A model generated the notes under the pieces. The model ran no database searches. It saw only the letters and a program-made list of their open reading frames with translations, and was not told where the DNA came from. From the IMG/VR virus record IMGVR_UViG_3300030118_004474, positions 24,182 to 88,181 of that record: a stretch of DNA of 64,000 nucleotides. One strand, 5' to 3'. Position 1 is the first letter of the stretch, and every line of letters starts with the position of its first letter. Made by a program: the position numbers and the translations under genes. This DNA comes from a virus. This document shows positions 48,476-54,942 of the stretch, piece after piece.

Positions 48476-48892
48476 ATGTATAATATAAAATTGGGTTGGG
48501 AAATTATTTTAAAGGAACTTGCTTGCCCAAAGGCTACGCAAGATTTAGAATTAAATACAAAAAATAGAGATGCGGCAGTAAAGGCAGAACATATTCAATA
48601 TGGGCCTCTAAATTTAGAGGACGAAGACTACTGGGAAAGATACGCTAAGCGTTGGAACACTACTGCCGATGTAGCAAAACAGTCTAATTGTAGTAATTGT
48701 ATTGCTTTTGATATTTCACCAAGAATGGATAAGTGTATGCCTTTAACCACAGATGAAGATGGTCGTTTGGGTTATTGTTGGATGCACCATTTCAAATGCC
48801 ATAGTGCTAGAACGTGCTACACTTGGGCTAAAGGTGGACCTATTGATGATGACAAAACTTCAAAAGAAAATCAAATGAGGGGAGAACAATGA
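48476..48892 (+). CDS. Cysteine-rich marine viral protein, 138 residues
   Basis: Contains CPKATQDLELNTKNRDAA, then CSNCIAFDISPRMDKCMP and YCWMHHFKCHSARTCYTW, a Cys/His-rich family that I recognise from marine phages; function unknown. The MxW-type stretch GWEIILKE is at residues 7-14 because of an extended start (MYNIKL). Whether a TTG nearer the motif is used is unclear. Confidence 0.75.
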   Translation: MYNIKLGWEIILKELACPKATQDLELNTKNRDAAVKAEHIQYGPLNLEDEDYWERYAKRWNTTADVAKQSNCSNCIAFDISPRMDKCMPLTTDEDGRLGYCWMHHFKCHSARTCYTWAKGGPIDDDKTSKENQMRGEQ

Positions 48893-49254
48893 CGTGGAAA
48901 AAAATATTAAAAGCCCATTGTACGGGTGATGACGATAAACAAGACATGGATAAGAAATTATACGGTGGACAGAAAAAACTAGACAAAGATGGAGACGGCG
49001 ACTTAGATGCAGAAGACTTCAAAATGCTTCGTGATGAAAAGAAGCAAGATGTTGAAGCAATTATTATTCGCACTTTGAAAGATGAAGGTGGGGCTTCGGG
49101 CTTAGAACCTTTGGAGAAGGAAACCGGATTGTCTAAAAAAGAACTAAAGAAAAAACTTAAGGAAATGAAAAAGGTTGCTAAACATAAAAACGGCGACTAT
49201 ATTTTACTTGAAGGACTACCTAAACCAAGAGGCGCATTTACGGATAAGGATTAG
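48889..49254 (+). CDS. MTW..ILK protein with EF-hand and winged-helix-like parts, 121 residues
   Basis: Begins MTWKKILKAHC. Residues 30-46 include DKDGDGDLDAEDF, a canonical 12-residue EF-hand calcium loop. The C-terminal half (VEAIIIRTLKDEGG, LEPLEKETGLSKKELKKKLKEM, HKNGDYILLEG) has winged-helix order. The combination suggests a calcium-responsive DNA-binding protein. Seawater calcium versus the cell interior could matter; this is inference. Confidence 0.72.
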   Translation: MTWKKILKAHCTGDDDKQDMDKKLYGGQKKLDKDGDGDLDAEDFKMLRDEKKQDVEAIIIRTLKDEGGASGLEPLEKETGLSKKELKKKLKEMKKVAKHKNGDYILLEGLPKPRGAFTDKD

Positions 49255-49359
49255 ATGGTTAAGAGGCGTAATCGGGTTAGGCGCAAAAAGGGAGAACCAA
49301 GTCAAAAAAGTGAAAAGGTTAGACCAAATAAACCCCATTACAAAAGAAAGGAGAGATAA
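49255..49359 (+). CDS. Basic micro-protein, 34 residues
   Basis: Starts directly after the previous stop; MVKRRNRVRRKKGEPSQKSE and a basic end (HYKRKER). Ten or more Lys/Arg residues, so probably DNA- or RNA-binding if real. Lacks the MxW motif. Confidence 0.5.
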   Translation: MVKRRNRVRRKKGEPSQKSEKVRPNKPHYKRKER

Positions 49360-49361
49360 TT

Positions 49362-49760
49362 GTGTGGAAAAATATACTAAAACAGTTTCCTAATAAAGAG
49401 GATAAAAAACAAATAGTCTATGCTACTATTAGATACATGTTAGAGGACTCTTCTTTTCAACCAGTTGAGGGCTTTACTTATCAAAATACGGTTGCTTCTA
49501 TACACGAACTTTACGAGAATGTGGTTGAAAAGAACTTATATCCTAAGTTTCGTATGACTAAAAAACAATACTTAGATATTATCTTGGGGTCAATTACTTC
49601 TATTGGTGGTATGCACTACTTGATAATACCTCAAAAAATGTTGACTCATTCTCCTAGAAGTAATAACCTCACACTAATAAGAGATACAAATAGAGATAAA
49701 TTAACAGACGGCTCATATTTTAAGGATTCGGTGGGTTCGTTTTCATTTGAAGAATATTAG
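49362..49760 (+). CDS. MW..ILK protein, 132 residues, GTG start
   Basis: GTG after GGAGAG gives (M)WKNILKQFP. The rest is helical with a winged-helix-like stretch (KKQYLDIILGSITSIGGMHYLI). No family recognised. Confidence 0.72.
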   Translation: MWKNILKQFPNKEDKKQIVYATIRYMLEDSSFQPVEGFTYQNTVASIHELYENVVEKNLYPKFRMTKKQYLDIILGSITSIGGMHYLIIPQKMLTHSPRSNNLTLIRDTNRDKLTDGSYFKDSVGSFSFEEY

Positions 49761-49771
49761 GAGAGATAAAC

Positions 49772-50422
49772 ATGTGGGATAAAATATTGAAAATTAAATC
49801 ATTTGCCGACGCACGACGAATGGGGAAGAAATATGCTCTTAAGGATTATTACGAATCTCTATTACTACCTCTACAAGAATATGACCGACTAAACGATAAA
49901 GAAAAAATAGCAATACATGAAAAATTAAGGAGAATACTATATGAATACGGAGAAAACGACCCGTGGGCTAGAAATAGAAGAAGGTTTCATCAGTCTATGC
50001 GAGCGAGGGTTTATGAGGGCCAAAATACAGCGATGGTTCCTAATCAAATAGATGAATATTCTCCAAAAATGGGCAACAGAGGCGTAAAAAGTGTAAATGA
50101 GCAACAAAGGAGAACATTAACAGACTTTAATCATCTCACTAGAACCTACTCACCCCAAGACGCCAAAAAGATAGGCGGTAGCCTTCCTAAAGGAAAAAGA
50201 ATCAAACCCTATGCTGTAAGGAGGGATATATCGGAACAAATGAAACGCCGAGAAAAAAGAAAAACTACAAGCCCAATGATTTTAGATTACTTTAAAATGT
50301 GGAAAAATATGTATAATAGACTTCCTACCCTAACAGAAATTACTAACTCCGAGGGCAGACCCTTAACCGTAGATGAAGAAAGAACGTTTAATGAAGAATA
50401 CGCTAGAAGAACACAGGAATGA
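49772..50422 (+). CDS. MW..ILK protein with YDxLxDK/H repeats, 216 residues
   Basis: Begins MWDKILKIKSFADARR. Contains EYDRLNDKEKIAIHEKL and RRFHQSMRARV, units related to those in the C-terminal half of the 445-residue protein at 27550-28887. Strongly basic overall. The shared repeats tie the two clusters together. Confidence 0.72.
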   Translation: MWDKILKIKSFADARRMGKKYALKDYYESLLLPLQEYDRLNDKEKIAIHEKLRRILYEYGENDPWARNRRRFHQSMRARVYEGQNTAMVPNQIDEYSPKMGNRGVKSVNEQQRRTLTDFNHLTRTYSPQDAKKIGGSLPKGKRIKPYAVRRDISEQMKRREKRKTTSPMILDYFKMWKNMYNRLPTLTEITNSEGRPLTVDEERTFNEEYARRTQE

Positions 50423-50427
50423 TAAAT

Positions 50428-51216
50428 ATGCCCATTACAGAAAAAAACGGCAAGTGGTATTGGGGAGAACAAGGCCCCTATGATACCAAAGAAGCGGCCC
50501 AACGGGTTGCTACTGCCGCCTATTTGAGTGGGTATAAAAAGAAAACTGGTGTGATGCCCAAAAAGAAACCTTACAGGGGTAAGTTTATTCGTGATGGGAA
50601 AATTGTTCGTAAGAATGAAGACCCCACGGAAAAGTCAAAACAATGGTTAATTGATACCGTGGAAAGAGCATACCCCCAAGTAACAAACCTTAAATTTGGG
50701 GGTAGACCTGTAATTGATGGTGGATTTATCACCTTTGATTGTCATAATTTAAAGTGGCGTGTTGATTTAAATTTAACTACTTGGTTTGCTCCTTTTGGTA
50801 ATTATATAGTTTGTGTAGTAGACGACAATTATAGGGCGGCACTTTATGATAAATTTTTAACAAGGATAGATGTAATAGCAAACCAAACTTTTGGGATAGT
50901 TCCTGTTCTTGAGTTTGCTTGGAAACTCTACCAATTAGATTTAGCGTATCCAAAGTTTTATTTTTATGGAGAATATTATACGCCAATTAAAGGCCCTCAC
51001 AATACTTTTTATGACAGTTATAAATTTTTAAAAGGTGCTACTCAAATTAACTTAACTGAATGGAAAAGAGGCGTAAGGTTTGACGACGAGGAAAGAGAAG
51101 AAAAAACTACCTTAGAAAACGAAGAAGTTTATAACGAAACAAGTAAAATGGCTAAAGAAAAGTTAGAGTTGGTTAGAGAATTATATCATCAAATTTTTGG
51201 AGGGAATCTACGATGA
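50428..51216 (+). CDS. Unknown 262-residue protein
   Basis: Start MPITEKNGKWYWGEQGPYD; an ATG nine bases upstream (ATGA overlap) is also possible. The opening GKWYWGEQGPYDTKEAA is a small module I have seen in other viral proteins. Then a basic linker (MPKKKPYRGKFIRDGKIVRK) and a mixed alpha/beta domain. No MxW motif. Confidence 0.7.
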   Translation: MPITEKNGKWYWGEQGPYDTKEAAQRVATAAYLSGYKKKTGVMPKKKPYRGKFIRDGKIVRKNEDPTEKSKQWLIDTVERAYPQVTNLKFGGRPVIDGGFITFDCHNLKWRVDLNLTTWFAPFGNYIVCVVDDNYRAALYDKFLTRIDVIANQTFGIVPVLEFAWKLYQLDLAYPKFYFYGEYYTPIKGPHNTFYDSYKFLKGATQINLTEWKRGVRFDDEEREEKTTLENEEVYNETSKMAKEKLELVRELYHQIFGGNLR

Positions 51217-51521
51217 GTTGGGAAGAAGTCCTCAAAAGAAAGAAGCGCAAAAAGAAAGGGCGCAAGAAAAAGCGCAAGAAGTCGGGAGATAACTTCAAGC
51301 GTGAAAAGGACGAAGGACTCCACGGCTGGTTCTCTCGTAGGGGAGGAAAAGAAGGCAAAGGAAAAAAAACTCAACGGGGCTGGATTGATTGTTCAACCTG
51401 TGGGTCCAAGAATGGACCAAAGCCCTGCGGGAGGAAGGATGCTTCTAAGGGTAGAAAGAGGAGATGTCGTCCCACTTGTGCGGCCTGTAAAACTTACAAA
51501 AGAAGGAGGGGAACGCGATGA
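51213..51521 (+). CDS. Very basic MSW..VLK protein, 102 residues
   Basis: Begins MSWEEVLKRKKRKKK; almost a third of residues are Lys or Arg. Contains GLHGWFSRRGGKEG and a Cys set (DCSTCGS, CRPTCAAC) typical of a small viral family found in marine phages. Could coat or condense DNA in the particle (inference). Confidence 0.72.
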   Translation: MSWEEVLKRKKRKKKGRKKKRKKSGDNFKREKDEGLHGWFSRRGGKEGKGKKTQRGWIDCSTCGSKNGPKPCGRKDASKGRKRRCRPTCAACKTYKRRRGTR

Positions 51522-51883
51522 GTTGGGAAAATATTCTTAAAAGAAGCGGAAACATAAAAAAAATTAATATGCCCCTTCTTAGAGAAGCCCTCGGAAACGC
51601 TACGGCTACTCTAGCAGAATTTACCTTACCCGAAATTTTACCACTCGCCCAAGAATTATATAGGGAGTATTTAATTAGGGACGGTATTTATGCTAACGAT
51701 AGATTAGGTCGGTCTAATGCCACTAGACACTCTACGGGGGTTTTTGATAATCCGCGTGGTAGAACAAGTTTTTTTGGTAAAGTTATTAATAATCTAGGAG
51801 TTCACAAGCCGACTACACGCATGAAAACTTTACCAACGGGAACGAATGAAACTATTTATGCTAGAAGGGAGGAAACACGATGA
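51518..51883 (+). CDS. MSW..ILK protein, 121 residues
   Basis: Begins MSWENILKRSGNIKK. Helical first half (LREALGNATATLAEFTLPEI) and a basic, probably flexible second half. ATGA overlaps on both sides. No family recognised. Confidence 0.7.
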   Translation: MSWENILKRSGNIKKINMPLLREALGNATATLAEFTLPEILPLAQELYREYLIRDGIYANDRLGRSNATRHSTGVFDNPRGRTSFFGKVINNLGVHKPTTRMKTLPTGTNETIYARREETR

Positions 51884-52326
51884 GTTGGAAAGGTATTCTC
51901 AAAAGGGATATGTCCTATTGTGTTTGTAGCGGTCCTAATAAAACAAAGGGCTTTACATGTAAGGCCCATTGTCGTAGCAAACAAATGAAAAAAGCAGACC
52001 CCAAGAAAGGAACGGGAAAAAAACCAAAGGGTTCAAAAAGAAGATTATATACAGATGAAAACCCAAAAGATACCGTTAGGGTAAAATTTAGAACAGCAAA
52101 GGACGTAAGAGACACATTCGCAAGTTCAGCATTTAAATCAAAATCACATAAAAGAAAATCACAAATTATTAATTTAGTAGAGCAAAGGGCTAGAGTAGCG
52201 GCTAAAAGAGCAAAGGACCCCAAGGCCAAGAAGAGACTTAAGGCCGCACACGCAGTAGCCCTATCTAGAAAAAAATCTAGCAAAAGAAAAACTAAAAGAA
52301 TGAAAAAGAAGGGTGGTAGAAAATGA
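51880..52326 (+). CDS. Very basic MSW..ILK protein, 148 residues
   Basis: Begins MSWKGILKRDMSYCVC. A Cys-rich segment (CVCSGPNKTKGFTCKAHC) is followed by Lys-rich runs. A middle part starting YTDENPKDTVRVKFRTAKDV and a helix (NLVEQRARVAAKRAKDP) recall a marine viral family. The tail is Lys/Arg-rich. Probably DNA-binding. Confidence 0.72.
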   Translation: MSWKGILKRDMSYCVCSGPNKTKGFTCKAHCRSKQMKKADPKKGTGKKPKGSKRRLYTDENPKDTVRVKFRTAKDVRDTFASSAFKSKSHKRKSQIINLVEQRARVAAKRAKDPKAKKRLKAAHAVALSRKKSSKRKTKRMKKKGGRK

Positions 52327-52562
52327 ATTGGAAAAATATACTACACAAGGGGATGTCCAAGAAAACTAGAGAGGTATTTAACAAACAGGTTATAGAAATA
52401 CTATCTAAAGAAAATAACTTACCTGCCGGGATTATCTATGACCGTTTATCTAAAAGATTCAGAAACCAAATAATACCTAGTGCAATTGGTGGTTATATAA
52501 AAAGGATTCCGGGCATTTCTTACACAGGTGGTAGGGGCGGTATTTTTACCTTGGATGATTAG
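52323..52562 (+). CDS. Winged-helix-like MNW..ILH protein, 79 residues
   Basis: Begins MNWKNILHKGMSKKTREV; then FNKQVIEILSKENNLPAGIIYDRL, NQIIPSAIGGYIKRI and GGRGGIFTLDD give helix-helix-helix-wing order. DNA binding inferred. Confidence 0.68.
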   Translation: MNWKNILHKGMSKKTREVFNKQVIEILSKENNLPAGIIYDRLSKRFRNQIIPSAIGGYIKRIPGISYTGGRGGIFTLDD

Positions 52563-52598
52563 AAAAACTTAATAAGAAGGAAACAATAAGGTGATAAT

Positions 52599-52820
52599 AT
52601 GAGCAACTGGTGGGGTATAATTAAAGAGCCTAAAAAACCCCGCATTAAGATAGGGGCGGGGCCTCCCCGTGAAGTTTCCCGTGAAATGGAAGAAGATATT
52701 GATGCCGTAGTAGAACAAGAAACCAAGGACTATAAAGAAAGAAATAAACCTAAAAGTAGATTTATAGGCGGTGGATTTATAGAGAGTGGTAAAACTAAAA
52801 AGAAATACAAGGGGAGATAG
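52599..52820 (+). CDS. MSNWW..IIK protein, 73 residues
   Basis: Begins MSNWWGIIKEPKKPRIK; Gly/Pro-rich and charged, probably disordered beyond the motif. AGGTGATAAT precedes the ATG. No family recognised. Confidence 0.65.
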   Translation: MSNWWGIIKEPKKPRIKIGAGPPREVSREMEEDIDAVVEQETKDYKERNKPKSRFIGGGFIESGKTKKKYKGR

Positions 52821-52823
52821 AGC

Positions 52824-53141
52824 GTGTGGGAAGATGTTCTAAAATCCAAGAAAAAAAAGACTCAAATTAAAAGAGTCAAGGGTGGAGTAATGTACCGTGG
52901 AGAAAGATTTCCCGGCGTGAATAAACCTAAACGCGCCCCTAAAGGTAGTAAAAAGAAATACCGAGTTCTTGCTCATCAGAACGGAAAATACCGGGTAGTT
53001 TCCTTCGGGGCAAGAGGATATAAAGATTTCTTACAACATAAAAGCAGTAAGAGAAGAAAGAATTTTAAATCAAGACATAATTGTAAGCAGAAGAAAAATA
53101 AACTGACTGCTGGTTGGTGGGCTTGTAATTATAATTGGTGA
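52824..53141 (+). CDS. Basic MW..VLK protein, 105 residues, GTG start
   Basis: GTG after GGGGAGATAG gives (M)WEDVLKSKKKKTQ. Contains FPGVNKPKRAPKGSKKKYR, YRVVSFGARGYKDFLQHK and SRHNCKQKKNKLTAGWWAC, a family common in marine phages and of unknown function. Strongly basic. Confidence 0.75.
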   Translation: MWEDVLKSKKKKTQIKRVKGGVMYRGERFPGVNKPKRAPKGSKKKYRVLAHQNGKYRVVSFGARGYKDFLQHKSSKRRKNFKSRHNCKQKKNKLTAGWWACNYNW

Positions 53142-53145
53142 TAAC

Positions 53146-53868
53146 ATGAGTTGGTTTGATGTTTTGAAATACAAAGTTTCCCGTGCTGATTCAAGGGCGA
53201 ACGCCAAAAAATTAAGGACTATTCTTAGACCAATGGTTTTTGAGTTTGCAGAGGAAATTGGTAATAGGGCTAGTGAAATAGATTATAATGAACTAAGACG
53301 ACTAGCGAAAAAAGAATTTTTACAAGACAGAAGACGTGAAATTGTAACTAATCCAAAAGTAGAAGAACTAGGATTAGCCCGTAATTCAGTAGGTAGTTTG
53401 TTGAGTAGGGGTCTTCCTAATATTATGTTAATGATAACATACAAATTAAAAGAGATGGGTTTTGAGCCTTCTTCAAGACGTTCGGGTTATTATTATAGAA
53501 AACGACTAAAAAAACAATACGTAGATTCTATTCAGAAAAAAAGAAAGGGTCGTCCTTCTAATATAAAAACAATAGCAAGAAATGTTAGAGGTGTCGCTAG
53601 GCCGCTAGTTAATGAAGCAGTTGAAGAATTTATCGCTAATAAAAATAAGGTTTCTATGGATGATTTAAGAGATATTGTAGAGGAAATTGCTAAAGATTTA
53701 CATGCCCACCCCGACCTACAATATTTAAATCCCTCTCAAAGAGGAGCATATATAAATGCTGAAAAGGGTTCTTTTTTAAAAACTGCCTCCTACAAAGTTA
53801 CCCAGTCCGGTTTTATTTACAAAGTTTCGGGTGTAGCGGGGCGTTCCGAATATGTTAGGGCGGAGTAA
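53146..53868 (+). CDS. MSW..VLK protein with duplicated domain, 240 residues
   Basis: Begins MSWFDVLKYKVSRADSR. Two related halves follow: LRPMVFEFAEEIGNRASEID to SGYYYRKR, and ARPLVNEAVEEFIANKNKVS to SGFIYKVSG. Each has helices and a closing wing-like strand, so a tandem winged-helix-like unit is likely. Confidence 0.7.
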   Translation: MSWFDVLKYKVSRADSRANAKKLRTILRPMVFEFAEEIGNRASEIDYNELRRLAKKEFLQDRRREIVTNPKVEELGLARNSVGSLLSRGLPNIMLMITYKLKEMGFEPSSRRSGYYYRKRLKKQYVDSIQKKRKGRPSNIKTIARNVRGVARPLVNEAVEEFIANKNKVSMDDLRDIVEEIAKDLHAHPDLQYLNPSQRGAYINAEKGSFLKTASYKVTQSGFIYKVSGVAGRSEYVRAE

Positions 53869-53870
53869 TA

Positions 53871-54077
53871 ATGTTTAGAAAAATCATAGAGAAATTATCC
53901 GAAACTCAAAATGAGATGGAGGAAATTCTTCAAAGGATTATTTCACAAAATAAAGACATGGAAGACCTTTCCGAAGAACTACTGGGAGAAAGATTATCTG
54001 ATGAAATTATGTCGCAGGTTATTGAACAAGAATTTACAAAAGTTATTGAGGAGCGTATTAAGGAGGCATTTGAATGA
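53871..54077 (+). CDS. Coiled-coil protein, 68 residues
   Basis: A single long amphipathic helix by composition (MFRKIIEKLSETQNEMEEIL, then LSDEIMSQVIEQEFTKVIEE). The N-terminus MFRKIIEKL resembles the MxW motif without Trp. ATGA overlap downstream. Confidence 0.62.
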   Translation: MFRKIIEKLSETQNEMEEILQRIISQNKDMEDLSEELLGERLSDEIMSQVIEQEFTKVIEERIKEAFE

Positions 54078-54334
54078 CTAGTGAATGGGTTATAGTGCTA
54101 AAGGGCAAAAAAATGTCTGATAGGTCCAAAGATGTTATAACGATGGTTATGAGAGATGGACAGGAAAGAAGCATTAAGCAAATTATAGAAGACGCTTCTA
54201 TCTATGTAAAAAAACACCCGGTAAAACACACCCTAAAAGATGTTCCTACAAGTAGAGAACTTTCTTCTCACTTTAGAAGTAATCCCGACTATCAAAATAT
54301 GGGAGGAACCCCCACCATGTATAGGAGAGTTTAA
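54074..54334 (+). CDS. MTSEW..VLK protein, 86 residues
   Basis: Begins MTSEWVIVLKGKKMSDR. Helical with a winged-helix-like order (VITMVMRDGQERSIKQIIED, VPTSRELSSHFRSNPDY). Last member of the MxW set. DNA binding inferred. Confidence 0.66.
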   Translation: MTSEWVIVLKGKKMSDRSKDVITMVMRDGQERSIKQIIEDASIYVKKHPVKHTLKDVPTSRELSSHFRSNPDYQNMGGTPTMYRRV

Positions 54335-54337
54335 TAA

Positions 54338-54934
54338 ATGGATGAAACAACATTTTTAGTTTCCCTTTTAGCGGATAATTGGAATGCCGCCATTACTGCT
54401 TTAGGTAGTGAAATACCAGCAGTTCATAGAGTTCGTCCACAGATTATGGATGTGCGTTCAATGGCTTCTACGAGAAATACAACAAATCCGGGTAGGGGTG
54501 GTAATCGTGCTAGAATATCAAGAGCAAAAGACCAAGATACAAATTCAGATGGAGTCGTTGATTCGGCAGATTTAATCGTTTGTATGGAAGAGTCTCAGAC
54601 TATTGAATACCCAACGGTTGATTATTCAACTAGAAATGAAAGTTATTCAATGGGAATAAGAATAAGAACTAAACAAGACGATAGAAGAAAATCTGATGGG
54701 TCAAGGTTAGCACCTTCCGGAGATACGTTCGGAAGAGATAGAATAGAAAACCTTTATAAAATAGTTCGCTATATACTTGAAAATAACCGTAGAGGATGGA
54801 TTCAATCGGGTTCTATAACGGAGAATTTTAAGCACATTGAAATGGGTTCTAGGATTGAGCAGAACGATAAAAAGAGTAGGATTTTTGGATATAAAGTAAG
54901 TGTTATGTTAAAACGATTTTCAGTTAGTTTGTAG
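54338..54934 (+). CDS. Tail-completion candidate, 198 residues
   Basis: Located between the connector region and the tail tube candidate, like tail terminator proteins. A loop DTNSDGVVDSADL is a dockerin-type calcium site. A segment RRKSDGSRLAPSGDTF and a beta-rich end (RIFGYKVSVMLKRFSV) follow. Assignment rests on position. Confidence 0.55.
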   Translation: MDETTFLVSLLADNWNAAITALGSEIPAVHRVRPQIMDVRSMASTRNTTNPGRGGNRARISRAKDQDTNSDGVVDSADLIVCMEESQTIEYPTVDYSTRNESYSMGIRIRTKQDDRRKSDGSRLAPSGDTFGRDRIENLYKIVRYILENNRRGWIQSGSITENFKHIEMGSRIEQNDKKSRIFGYKVSVMLKRFSVSL

Positions 54935-54942
54935 GTGAGAAA

